Of a DNA stretch of 64,000 bases, positions 1 to 8,380 are shown one piece after another; within the stretch, counting starts at the first letter, position 1, and each line of letters begins with the position of its first letter. Position numbers and translations under genes: made by a program. Below the pieces are notes generated by a model. It was not told the origin of the DNA and searched no databases. It worked only from the letters and a program-made list of their open reading frames with translations. Location of the stretch: positions 62,001-126,000 of the forward strand of contig WHSU01000005.1 of assembly GCA_009379925.1 (NCBI GenBank), read 5' to 3'. This stretch comes from Dehalococcoidia bacterium (GTDB lineage Bacteria; Chloroflexota; Dehalococcoidia; UBA2979).

Positions 1-2
1 AC

Positions 3-323
3 ACCGTCGACGAGGTGATCGGGTGGTGGCCCGTCGACGATGAGACGGACCGAGATCAGGTGACCGTCCGGCTCACCTACACGGTGGGAGCGACGACCCC
101 CGGGACGCTGACACCGGAGCCCGCGGCGACCGGCGCGAGCCTCGCGACTTGGGGCGGCGGCTCCGTCGGCCAGCTGCCGAAGGCGACGGCGTACTGGGTG
201 ACGGCAGAGGGGGAGTTCGTGGGCTACGTGCCGGGCGCCCCGGCGTTCGTGAACGCCTCGTTCCTGACGCTCTACCCCGGCGGGCAAATCCCGGCGGGCA
301 CCGTCCTGGTGGTCGTCCGCTAG
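3..323 (+). CDS. C-terminal end of a secreted protein, truncated by the window edge
   Basis: The reading frame is open to the left edge, so the start lies outside the window and only about 106 residues are seen. The last 65 residues form a small module with the pattern TW-x-GG-x-V, then WVTAEGEFVGYV, AP-x-FVNASF and a final hydrophobic strand (TVLVVV) just before the stop. The same module occurs near the N-terminus of the lytic transglycosylase at 24508-26811, so it is probably an extracellular wall-associated or carbohydrate-associated domain. That role is inference. A strong hairpin follows the stop. The function of the whole protein is unknown. Confidence 0.7.
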   Translation, partial: TVDEVIGWWPVDDETDRDQVTVRLTYTVGATTPGTLTPEPAATGASLATWGGGSVGQLPKATAYWVTAEGEFVGYVPGAPAFVNASFLTLYPGGQIPAGTVLVVVR

Positions 324-348
324 CAGCCGGCGGCGGCAGTGCAATGGC

Positions 349-375
349 GAAGCGGCCTCGATGAGAGGCCGCTTC
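349..375. terminator. Bidirectional hairpin between convergent genes
   Basis: A perfect 11-bp stem (349-359 with 365-375) closes a 5-nt loop. It lies between the stop of the left-edge gene (323) and the stop of the convergent UspA-like gene (429). There is no clear T-tract on either side, which is common for hairpin terminators in very GC-rich genomes. Confidence 0.55.
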
Positions 376-428
376 GTGTATCCGGACTCGCCGGCGGTGC
401 CCGCCTCGCGCCGGCGGCGAGACGCGTC

Positions 429-1124
429 CTATCGGAGCAGCCGCCGGCCTTCCATGAACGGCACCGCCAGCCACGTGAGCCCCAGGAACGCGAGCACCAG
501 CACCTCCACACCGAAGAAGCCACGGTCGATCGTGAGCGCGAGTGCCACCATCACCCCCGCGTGCACCAGCAGCAGGGCCACGATGGGCACGTGGCTGACC
601 CACGCGAGCATCCGTGGCACCTCGGCGGGTGGTGGGGGCGTTGGCTCGGGCGGAGGCGGGCTGGCGATGGCGCGGCGGGCATCCCCGGTCGCCGCCCAGG
701 TGTCGTCACCGCCCTCGAACACGTGAAGGACGGGAAGCGCCGACTGCTGCGCGACCTGGCGCGGGACATCCAGCCGCAACCAGCGCGAGGTGCGCGGCCC
801 CAGCGTGGAGAGCACCACCGCGTCGTGGGCGTCCGGGTGGAGCCGCAGTTCGTCCGCGACCGCGCGCACCGGGGAGTCGACACCCGTCACGGCATCGCGA
901 AGGCGGAGGCCCGCCGCGCGGAAGCTCGCCGCCGCTTCGCCCGCCCGGCGCCGCGCGGTAGCCTCGGTCTCCGCCTCGTCACAGACGAGCGCATGGGAGA
1001 CGTGCGTTGCCGGCACGAGGATGGTGAACGCCGCGGCCGGATCGCCCCGGGCGATCTCCCTGCAGCGTTCGAGCAGCAGGGGGCTGGTCGCCGTCTGGTG
1101 GGCCACAACCAGGTATCGGGCCAT
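429..1124 (-). CDS. UspA-like domain fused to a two-helix membrane anchor
   Basis: The protein has 231 residues. Residues 1-140 resemble a degenerate universal stress protein / nucleotide-binding alpha-beta fold: MARYLVVAHQT at the start, an acidic DEAETEATARRRAGEA helix, and a beta strand with VVLSTLGPRTSRWL followed by ALPVLHVFE. A proline-rich linker at about 154-166 leads to two hydrophobic helices (about 172-195 and 203-222). The canonical UspA ATP motif G-2x-G-9x-G(S/T) is not evident, so nucleotide binding is doubtful. The ATG has a good GGAAGGA Shine-Dalgarno sequence. The gene is divergent from the DUF4389 gene across 280 bp. The role is inferred to be a membrane-tethered stress or sensor protein. 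Confidence 0.6.
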   Translation of the reverse strand: MARYLVVAHQTATSPLLLERCREIARGDPAAAFTILVPATHVSHALVCDEAETEATARRRAGEAAASFRAAGLRLRDAVTGVDSPVRAVADELRLHPDAHDAVVLSTLGPRTSRWLRLDVPRQVAQQSALPVLHVFEGGDDTWAATGDARRAIASPPPPEPTPPPPAEVPRMLAWVSHVPIVALLLVHAGVMVALALTIDRGFFGVEVLVLAFLGLTWLAVPFMEGRRLLR

Positions 1125-1406
1125 CGGGGCCGTCCTTCCGCGGCGGACGGCTGACTTCGAGGCGCGAGGAGCGCCCGAGTGGCGCCTTGAGTCCCTCTGG
1201 CGGACGGCGCCGGCCGCCTGCCGCTATGACACCGATGATACGCCTCTGGCTCCAATCGAGGGACGCCGCCGCAATCGGAGGGCATCCGCAGGCTCGCGTT
1301 CCGCTCGGCCCCTGGGCTGTCGACGGTGACTCGCGCCGTCGTGACACACTGATTGAGGTGCCCCCGCGAGCCGAGACTCGTCGATGCTCCGCGACAGGGG
1401 GTGCGC

Positions 1407-2831
1407 ATGCGTCCGCTCAAGATCGTCCTCATCGTCCTCGGGAGCCTGTTCGCGCTCGTCGCGGTGCCGCTGATCATCGGTGGCCTCGTCCTCGGCTGGG
1501 CGTACGGGACGCAGCGCGACGACGACGGCTACTTCACGGCGCCGGCGGAGCGGTTCGAGACGGACGCGCAGGCGATCACCTCGGACGGCATCGACCTGTT
1601 GATGGAGCCGGACACTCCGGGCTGGGTGCGCGATCGTCTGGGCGACGTGCGCCTGCGAGTCGAGGGGACGGGCGGCGAGGTCTTCGCCGGCATCGGGCCG
1701 GAGGCGGACGTCGAGGCGTACCTCCAGGGTGTCGCACGCGACCAGATCACGGACCTCGGCTTCGACCCGTTCGAGGTCGAGTACCGCCGCTCGCCGGGCG
1801 AGCAGACGCCCGCGCCACCGGGCGACCAGACGTTCTGGGTCGCCCAGACGAGCGGGGCAGGCACTCAGACCATGGACTGGAAGGCCGAGTCCGGCCGCTG
1901 GGTGGTCGTCCTGATGAACACGGACGGCTCAGGCGGCGTGCAGGCGGAGGTGGAGGCGGGCGGCCGCTCGGACTTGTTCCCGGTCGCGATCGGCGGCCTG
2001 CTCGGCGCCGGCCTCGTCGCCCTGCTGATCGGCACGGCGCTCATCCTCATCGGCGCGCTGGGGTTCGAGCCGCAACGCGAACGGGCCGCCGGCGAGCCCG
2101 AGCCGGCGTTCGCCGCGGGCGCGGGCCTCGATGGCGGGACCGCCCAGCCGGTCGTGCTGGAGGGGCGTCTGGATGAGCCGTTGAGCCGCTGGCTGTGGCT
2201 GGTGAAGTGGCTGTTGGCGATCCCGCATTTCATCCTGCTGTTGTTCCTGTGGATCGCCTTCGTCCTGCTCACCTTCGTGGCGGGCGTCGCGATCCTGTTC
2301 ACCACCCGGTATCCCCGCGGCATCTTCGAATTCAACCTTGGCGTCATGCGCTGGACATGGCGTGTGACGTACTACGCGACGAGCGCGATCGGCACGGACC
2401 GCTACCCGCCGTTCACCCTCGGCGCCGCGCCCGACTACCCGGCAACGCTCGATGTCGCCTACCCCGAGAGACTCTCGCGCTGGCTGGTACTGGTGAAATG
2501 GTGGCTGCTCGCCATCCCGCACTACCTCATCCTGGCCGTGCTCACGTCTGGCCCCACGTGGCAGTTCGCGGACGACGGCGACCGCGGCAGCGGCGGGTTC
2601 CTCCTGGGCGGAGGTGGGCTGGTCTTTCTCCTCGTGCTGATCGCGGGTGTGGTGCTTCTGTTCCGCGCACGCTACCCGAGCGGTGTGCATGCGCTGCTGA
2701 TGGGCATCAACCGCTGGGGGTACCGCGTGCTCGCGTATGCCGGTCTGATGACCGATGTCTACCCGCCGTTCCGGCTCGACCAGGGGGCTACCGAGCGCGG
2801 CGCCGCGGTCGCCGAGCCCGCGCCATCCTGA
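1407..2831 (+). CDS. DUF4389 membrane protein with two copies of the domain
   Basis: The protein has 474 residues when started at the ATG at 1407, behind a G-rich ribosome site; an upstream in-frame start at 1353 would add a non-hydrophobic stretch and is less likely. An N-terminal helix (about 5-28) is followed by an extracytoplasmic domain (about 30-185), another helix, and two DUF4389 units. Each unit has the pattern LSRWL-x-LVKW-LLAIPH, a long hydrophobic helix, a (T/A)RYP-G-(I/V) turn and a (T/S)D-x-YPPF end. DUF4389 proteins are integral membrane proteins of unknown function. No operon partner is visible. Confidence 0.8.
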   Translation: MRPLKIVLIVLGSLFALVAVPLIIGGLVLGWAYGTQRDDDGYFTAPAERFETDAQAITSDGIDLLMEPDTPGWVRDRLGDVRLRVEGTGGEVFAGIGPEADVEAYLQGVARDQITDLGFDPFEVEYRRSPGEQTPAPPGDQTFWVAQTSGAGTQTMDWKAESGRWVVVLMNTDGSGGVQAEVEAGGRSDLFPVAIGGLLGAGLVALLIGTALILIGALGFEPQRERAAGEPEPAFAAGAGLDGGTAQPVVLEGRLDEPLSRWLWLVKWLLAIPHFILLLFLWIAFVLLTFVAGVAILFTTRYPRGIFEFNLGVMRWTWRVTYYATSAIGTDRYPPFTLGAAPDYPATLDVAYPERLSRWLVLVKWWLLAIPHYLILAVLTSGPTWQFADDGDRGSGGFLLGGGGLVFLLVLIAGVVLLFRARYPSGVHALLMGINRWGYRVLAYAGLMTDVYPPFRLDQGATERGAAVAEPAPS

Positions 2832-2930
2832 CCGTGCTGATGGTGCAGCCTCGATGTGCGCCCCTGTCCGGATGTAGGGTGCGGTCGAGAATGTGGGCGA
2901 GTATGACCCCGCGCGTTCAAGGGGTTCCAG

Positions 2931-5399
2931 TTGCCATCGCCCTATGTCCTGGTCGTGGATGACGACGTGGCGATCCGCCGCCTGGTCTGCTCCACCCTGA
3001 CCGATGCCGGCTACCACGTTCGCGAAGCCGCGGACGGCATCGAGGCGCTGGCGCTCATCACCCAGGAGCCGCCCGAACTCATCTTCCTGGACATGCGGAT
3101 GCCCAACATGGACGGCTGGACACTCGCGGCCGAGCTCACCCGGCGCCGCATTGATGTCCCGCTCATCGTCATGACCGCGGACGGCCGCGCGCATCTGGCC
3201 GCGCTCAAGCTGGGCGCCCGTGACTACCTGGGCAAGCCGTTCGCCGAAGACGACGTACTGCGCGTGCTGATGCCCCCTCCGTCCAACAGCTACGCCGTGG
3301 GCCTGACCACTGCCGCGCAGCTCGTGGCGGGGCCAGTCGGGCGTACCATCTCCTCCGGCCTCGCCACCCCTGAGGGCGGGCCGAAGGAGGTCGTCATGGC
3401 AGTCGTAGGCATCGAGGTCTCTCGGCGCGAGCCGTACGCGGACGGGCGCGAGTTCGGCGAGCACGGCGCGTACGAGCACATCGAGGGTCTGGCCCACTTC
3501 GCGGTCGACCCAGGGCACGAGGCGAACCGCGCCATCGTCGACCTCGACCTCGCGCCGCGCGATGCGCAGGGCCTGGTGCGCTTTACGGCGGACATCTCGC
3601 TGGTGCTGCGCCAGCGCGACGACGGCCCGCGCCGGCTGCTAGTGGAGTTGCCGAACCGTGGCCGGCGGCGGGTCTACCAGCTGTTCAACCGCGCCTCGGC
3701 GGACGCGGGGCTGCGCGCCCACCCCGGCGACGGCTTCCTCTTCCACCACGGCTTTTCGGTCTGTTCCATCGGCTGGCAGTGGGACGTCTACCGCAGCGAC
3801 ACGCTGATGGCGCTCGAAGCTCCCGAGGTGCAGGTCGATGGGCAGCCGGTACGCGGCCAGGCGGTGGTCGAGTTGCGGCCAAACGAGCGCCGCTCAACGT
3901 TCCTGCTCGCCAACCGCCAGCACCAGCCGTATCCGGTCGCGGACCTCGATGACCCGGACGCGCGGCTCGTGGTGCGGGACTGGGAGGACGGGCCCGACAC
4001 CGAGATCTCGCGCGAGCAATGGCAGTTTGCGCAGGAGACGGAGCGAGGCATCGAGGCGAGCCGCGAGCACGTGTACCTCGCAGGCGGGTTCGACCCGGGC
4101 CGCATCTACTACGTCACCTACACGGCGGTGGGCGCGCGCTTGGTGGGCGCCGGGCTGCTCGCGCTGCGTGACATCGCGGCCTTCCTCCGCGAGCCGTCCG
4201 AGGGGAATCCGAGCCCCGCCGGCTTCGACCGGTCGTATGCCTTCGGCGTATCGCAGACGGGCCGCATGTTGCGCCACTTCCTGCACCTGGGGTTGAACGT
4301 CGCCGAGGACGGGCGGCAGGTGTTCGACGGCATCCTGCCGCACGTGGCCGGCGGCCGGCGTGGTGAGTTCAACCACCGCTTCGCGCAGCCCTCGGCGCAG
4401 TCCGTACCCGGCTTCGGCCACCTGGCCCCGTTCACGGACGCGCCCACACCGGACCCGTTCACCGGCAAGCGGGAGGGGCTGCTCGACCGGCAGCGCGCGG
4501 CCGGTGGCGCGCCGAAGGTGGTCTACACGAACACCTCCGCCGAGTACTGGCGGGGCGACGGCGCGCTGGGACACCTCGACGCCGCCGACATGCGGGATGT
4601 CGCCGCGCCCCCCGACGTGCGCATCTACCACTTCGCCGGGACGCAGCACGGGCCGGGCTCGCTGCCGCAGTCGCGCCTGGCGGCCGCCGAGGGCGCCAGC
4701 GGGCGCTTCGGCTTCAACGTCGTGGACTACGCGCCGTTGCTGCGGGCGGCGTTGGTCAACCTCGACCGCTGGGCCGGCGAGGGCGTCGAGCCGCCGCCGA
4801 GCCGCCACGCTACGCTCGCGGACGGCACCGCCGCGCCTCGCGAGCGCGTGCTCGACGCCTTCGATGCGCTCCCGAGCGTCGTCACGCCGGACCGCGACCG
4901 CCTGTGGGTCCTTCGCGAGGTCGACCTCGGCCCGGATGCGACGAAGGGCATCGGACGGTACCCCGCCGTCGAGGGCCGCGAGTACCCGTGCCTGGTCGCG
5001 GCCGTGGACGGCGACGGCAATGAGATCGCCGGCATCCCGCTACCGGACATCGCCGTGCCCGTCGCGACGCACGCCGGCTGGAACCTACGCCACCCGGACA
5101 CCGGCGCGCCGGAGCAGCAGATGGCGATGCAGGGCTTCACGCGCTTCTTCGCCCGTACCCGTGCCGACCGCGAAGCCACCGGCGACCCTCGACCATCGCT
5201 CGAGGAGCGCTATGCCTCGCGCGACGCGTACCTCGACCGGGTGCGCGAGGCCGCCGAGCACCTCGTCGAGGAGGGCTACCTGCTCAAGGAGGACATCGCC
5301 CTCGTGGTCGCGAACTGCGCCGAACGCTATGACGCCGCCCTCCGCGCCGTGGACGGCGAGTTCACCGAGGAGGTAGCCGCGCCGGCGACCCGGGTGTAG
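2931..5399 (+). CDS. Response-regulator receiver domain in frame with an alpha/beta hydrolase
   Basis: One uninterrupted frame from a TTG at 2931 (AAGGGG upstream) encodes 822 residues. Residues 1-115 are a complete CheY-like receiver: acidic pocket D10-D12, phosphoacceptor D54 in FLDMRMPNMDG, T82 and K102 in YLGKPF. A low-complexity linker (about 116-154) then runs into a full-length hydrolase. A perfect AAGGAGG sequence sits 5 nt before an internal ATG at 3396 where the hydrolase homology begins. This may therefore be two genes whose separating stop was lost or mis-sequenced, rather than a true fusion. The receiver has no DNA-binding output and no adjacent histidine kinase. Confidence 0.5.
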   Translation: MPSPYVLVVDDDVAIRRLVCSTLTDAGYHVREAADGIEALALITQEPPELIFLDMRMPNMDGWTLAAELTRRRIDVPLIVMTADGRAHLAALKLGARDYLGKPFAEDDVLRVLMPPPSNSYAVGLTTAAQLVAGPVGRTISSGLATPEGGPKEVVMAVVGIEVSRREPYADGREFGEHGAYEHIEGLAHFAVDPGHEANRAIVDLDLAPRDAQGLVRFTADISLVLRQRDDGPRRLLVELPNRGRRRVYQLFNRASADAGLRAHPGDGFLFHHGFSVCSIGWQWDVYRSDTLMALEAPEVQVDGQPVRGQAVVELRPNERRSTFLLANRQHQPYPVADLDDPDARLVVRDWEDGPDTEISREQWQFAQETERGIEASREHVYLAGGFDPGRIYYVTYTAVGARLVGAGLLALRDIAAFLREPSEGNPSPAGFDRSYAFGVSQTGRMLRHFLHLGLNVAEDGRQVFDGILPHVAGGRRGEFNHRFAQPSAQSVPGFGHLAPFTDAPTPDPFTGKREGLLDRQRAAGGAPKVVYTNTSAEYWRGDGALGHLDAADMRDVAAPPDVRIYHFAGTQHGPGSLPQSRLAAAEGASGRFGFNVVDYAPLLRAALVNLDRWAGEGVEPPPSRHATLADGTAAPRERVLDAFDALPSVVTPDRDRLWVLREVDLGPDATKGIGRYPAVEGREYPCLVAAVDGDGNEIAGIPLPDIAVPVATHAGWNLRHPDTGAPEQQMAMQGFTRFFARTRADREATGDPRPSLEERYASRDAYLDRVREAAEHLVEEGYLLKEDIALVVANCAERYDAALRAVDGEFTEEVAAPATRV
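3396..5399 (+). CDS. Alpha/beta hydrolase domain protein (Abhydrolase_10-like), internal start
   Basis: The protein has 667 residues when started at the ATG at 3396, which has an ideal Shine-Dalgarno sequence (AAGGAGG, 5-nt spacing). The N-terminal half starts with VVGIEVSRREPYADGREFGEHGAYEHIEG-type sequence, typical of the large uncharacterised alpha/beta hydrolase family in actinobacteria and Chloroflexi. The likely nucleophile serine lies in YAFGVSQTGRM, and a candidate histidine lies in FAGTQHGPG. No signal peptide is seen, so it is probably cytoplasmic. The substrate is unknown; ester or lactone hydrolysis is inferred from the fold. It shares its frame with the upstream receiver domain. 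Confidence 0.75.
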   Translation: MAVVGIEVSRREPYADGREFGEHGAYEHIEGLAHFAVDPGHEANRAIVDLDLAPRDAQGLVRFTADISLVLRQRDDGPRRLLVELPNRGRRRVYQLFNRASADAGLRAHPGDGFLFHHGFSVCSIGWQWDVYRSDTLMALEAPEVQVDGQPVRGQAVVELRPNERRSTFLLANRQHQPYPVADLDDPDARLVVRDWEDGPDTEISREQWQFAQETERGIEASREHVYLAGGFDPGRIYYVTYTAVGARLVGAGLLALRDIAAFLREPSEGNPSPAGFDRSYAFGVSQTGRMLRHFLHLGLNVAEDGRQVFDGILPHVAGGRRGEFNHRFAQPSAQSVPGFGHLAPFTDAPTPDPFTGKREGLLDRQRAAGGAPKVVYTNTSAEYWRGDGALGHLDAADMRDVAAPPDVRIYHFAGTQHGPGSLPQSRLAAAEGASGRFGFNVVDYAPLLRAALVNLDRWAGEGVEPPPSRHATLADGTAAPRERVLDAFDALPSVVTPDRDRLWVLREVDLGPDATKGIGRYPAVEGREYPCLVAAVDGDGNEIAGIPLPDIAVPVATHAGWNLRHPDTGAPEQQMAMQGFTRFFARTRADREATGDPRPSLEERYASRDAYLDRVREAAEHLVEEGYLLKEDIALVVANCAERYDAALRAVDGEFTEEVAAPATRV

Positions 5400-5408
5400 C
5401 GCCGCGGG

Positions 5409-7234
5409 CTAGCGACGCATCGGCGCGTCCTCGGTGAGCCACATGGTCTCGGCCTGGTAGTTCGAGTAGCAGCCGTACGCCCCGATCCAGGCGTGAGGGC
5501 GGTAGTTGATCACGTAGTTGTGCCACGCCTGGCGCGAATGGTTGGCCGGGTACGCAATCTCCCACACCTGGTCATGCACGCGGTCCCAGATCTGACTCAG
5601 ATCTCCTTACGCGCCTCAAGGTCCGACTCCGCGCGCTGCGCCTCGAGCATGCTGTCCATCTCAGCGTCGTTGACGTTGTTGTAGTTCGTCGCGCCGTCCG
5701 AGTGGTACCACGGATAGCAGCACATATCGAAGGACAGGAACGATGGGATCAGGTAGCCCAGCGCCTCGTCGAAGTTACGGTCCGCCATCAGGGTGGCGTG
5801 GGTGGGGTTGTCCACCTCCCGCCAGGACGCCCGCACTTCGGGCAGCGCCTCGTTGATCAGTGGCAGCGCGAGGTTCGGGATCGGCTCTCGCTGGTAGAAA
5901 CCCACGATTTCGAAGGTCAGTGGGTTGTCCGCCGTGTACCCCGCCGCCTGCATGAGCTGCGATGCCTGCTCGGGGTCGAACTGATACCACGGACCCTGCA
6001 CCGCGGCCGTCGGGTACGAATCGAAGATCGTGGGCCACGGCGGCGTCGAGATGAACGAGAACGCGCCGTCCGGGTTCAGGTTGTCGCCTCCAGAGGCCGC
6101 GTCGAACTCATCGCGGTCAAAGGCCAGCGAGATCGCCCGTCGGACGCGCTCGTCCTGCCACAGCGGGTTCTCCATCTGGAACCACCAGCCGCGCGTGTTG
6201 GGGATGTTGGCCAGTGGCTGCTTGGTCAGCACCACGTCGTCCACCTGGCTGGCCATGTCCTTAGCGTCGATGTCGTCACGCGCGCCCCAGTCCCAGAAGT
6301 TGTTGGTCTGGAACGCGGCGCGCTGCGCGGCGGCGTCGCTCTGCACGTAGACCTCGATGCCGTCGAGGAACGGTAGACCGGCCTTGAAGTACTCAGGGTG
6401 GCGCCGGAACACCGAGCGCTCCTTTGGCGTCCACTCCTCCTGGATAAACGGGCCGGTGCCGACCAGCCGATCCTGTAGCTCCTGTTCGTTCTCGATCAGT
6501 TCGCGCACGTACATGGCCGACCACGACCCGGTGTCCAGCGGGAAGTCGGGGCGTGGCGCACCCATGTTGACGACCACGGTGTAGTCGTCCGGCGTCTCGA
6601 TGGATGTGACGTCGTTGTACACGTCCACCTGCGTCCCACTGGCCTGATAGCGCTCTATCGAGAGCCGGACGTCCTCGGACGTGTACTCACGGCCGTTGGT
6701 GGGCTCGATATTGTGTGTCTTCACGCCCTGGTGCAGGTTGAAGGTGAACGTGAGGCCGTCATCGGATGCCTCCCACGACTCAGCGAGGTCACCCTCCAAC
6801 TCAATACCGGAGGGGTCCGCCAGCGGCCCGGCCTTCGCGCGCACCAGCCGGTTGGTCGAGTACTGCGTAGGGTGCACCACGGTGCAGGACAGCACCTGGT
6901 TCAGGTCCATCTGGGGCGGGTCCAGGTAGTCCCCGAGCAGCACGCCGCCCGCGATCCCGTTTGCCAGCGGGTCGGCCTCGGCAGCCGTCGCGTCGATCGA
7001 GGGGCCATAGAGCCCCGGTTCGATGCGCACCTGGTCCGGGGAGGACGCGGCGCCGCCGGCGCCAGCCGTGCCGCCTCCGTTCCCCCCGCCGCCGGTGCCC
7101 GGCTCGTCCTCATCTCCACCGCAGCCGATCAGGGCGGCGGCAGCGAGTCCGGTGGCGGCGACTCCCGAGGACCGCAGGGCGGCTCGACGGTTCATGCGCC
7201 GCGCCCAGTAGCGGGACTCCGTGACGGGGTACAT
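5409..7234 (-). pseudogene. Peptide/nickel-type ABC substrate-binding lipoprotein, frameshifted near the C-terminus
   Basis: The frame from 7234 (ATG with GGAGAGG upstream) gives 545 residues and stops at 5597 after ...EARKEI. The next frame continues without interruption to a TAG at 5409 and encodes about 62 further residues (DLSQIWDRVHDQ..., ...INYRPHAWIGAYG..., ...EDAPMRR), exactly what a family 5 solute-binding protein needs at its end. Restoring one G near 5600 (GAG-GAT-CTG) joins the two. The N-terminus has an arginine-rich signal peptide with a Tat-like MNRRAALR and a lipobox LIGC. A Gly/Ala-rich spacer precedes the SBP_bac_5 fold, including GYTADNPLTFEI. No permease or ATPase genes flank it, so it is an orphan binding protein. 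Confidence 0.8.
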
Positions 7235-7448
7235 AGCCGGGCCTCTCCAGTACGTGCCCGCACAAGTGGTCCCCGCACAGCGGAGCCTAGCACATGCGTG
7301 TTCGCCCTCGGCGCGTCGTGTCGTGTCTGTGAAGCGCGTACCGGCTGGCCAGAATCAGCCGCCCGATCAGTTCCGACCCGTCGACGTTGCCGACGTGCGT
7401 GATCCACTCGTCCCGCATCCTGTGGAGGACGAGAGCACGAATCCGGGG

Positions 7449-7790
7449 TCAGCCGGCCTCCTCGTAGCGGTGCTCGGCGATGAGCCAGGGGCTGCCCGGA
7501 CCGTCGCGTTCCGCCACGTGCCCGGGCGGCATCGATGCAAGGTCGTCGAGCGTGGGGTCGGCGTCGACGACGTGGCGGATGTGTGTCACGCGGCAGGCGC
7601 CCGGCTCGTTCGGGTCATGTACGCCGTCGCCAAGCGCCCAGTCGCCATCGGCGTCATGGACAACGATGCGGGCGGGCTCGTCTCCCTCCAGCACGGTGCG
7701 TTGCACGACGGCGCCCAGTTCCCGCGGGAACCGGCCGCGGTCGAAGGGAAACGGGAGCCGGCGGAGCCTGTCGGATGGTTCATGGACCAT
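7449..7790 (-). CDS. Small hypothetical protein (weak DUF2185/Imm33 resemblance)
   Basis: The protein has 113 residues from the ATG at 7790; longer frame extensions upstream look non-coding. Its core reads VVHDADGDWALGDG, then HVVDADPTLDDLASMPPG-x-VAERDG-x-GSPW. This recalls small DUF2185/Imm33-like proteins, which have a DG-W, DP-N and DP(S/T)-L pattern and a closing W. No toxin gene is adjacent, so an immunity role cannot be inferred. It is soluble, acidic and has no signal. It lies divergent to the next membrane protein gene. Confidence 0.55.
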   Translation of the reverse strand: MVHEPSDRLRRLPFPFDRGRFPRELGAVVQRTVLEGDEPARIVVHDADGDWALGDGVHDPNEPGACRVTHIRHVVDADPTLDDLASMPPGHVAERDGPGSPWLIAEHRYEEAG

Positions 7791-7893
7791 GGGCGCTCCG
7801 ACTCTCCGAGGGCGGCGATCAGAACGAGTGGGATGGTACTGCAACAACCTCGGCCCTTTCACGACGCGAGAATGCGACGACAAGTGCGCTAGC

Positions 7894-8277
7894 GTGCGCA
7901 TCTCGGCTTCCGGACGCAGTCTGCCGCCCTGGTCGGTCCGAGGAGGCATCATCCTCGCAGTCATCGCCATCGTCGTGCTGTTGCTGATCGTGGCCGGGAT
8001 CTGGCTGACTGTCAGTCTGGCCGGTCTGCTGGTGACACTGGTCGTGGCGGCCCTGGTCGGGTGGCTGGCCGACCGCATCGTGCCCGGCGACCTGCCCTAC
8101 GGCTGGTTAGGAGCGATCGTCGCCGGACTCCTCGGCAGCTGGCTTGGTGGCATGGTCCTCGGCGACCTCCGTCCCGAGATCGGGGACATCGCGCTGATCC
8201 CGGCGTTCGTCGGGGCCGTCATCCTAGCGTTCATCGCGGACCTGGTCATCAAGCAGCGCTTGCCGCAGGGCCGCTAG
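7894..8277 (+). CDS. GlsB/YeaQ/YmgE-family small membrane protein
   Basis: A short protein (127 residues from the GTG at 7894) made almost entirely of hydrophobic helices. Helix 1 is a Val/Leu/Ile stretch. It is followed by LVGWLADRIVPGDLPYGW-LGAI and GLLGSWLGGMVLGDL, the glycine-zipper pattern of the transglycosylase-associated (GlsB/YeaQ) family, which is stress-induced and of uncertain function. The start is uncertain: the best Shine-Dalgarno (AGGAGG, 7941-7946) precedes in-frame ATC codons at 7948 and 7951 rather than a standard start. The protein may therefore begin there with a rare ATC codon, giving about 108 residues. Confidence 0.75.
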   Translation: MRISASGRSLPPWSVRGGIILAVIAIVVLLLIVAGIWLTVSLAGLLVTLVVAALVGWLADRIVPGDLPYGWLGAIVAGLLGSWLGGMVLGDLRPEIGDIALIPAFVGAVILAFIADLVIKQRLPQGR

Positions 8278-8380
8278 CGCCGGCTGACCCGTCCACCATT
8301 CCTCACCTCACCTCAATGACACACGGTCGTTCGCCGCTAGAATCGCCTGCGTGCGCGGGCACGCGCGGTGAGGAGATGCC

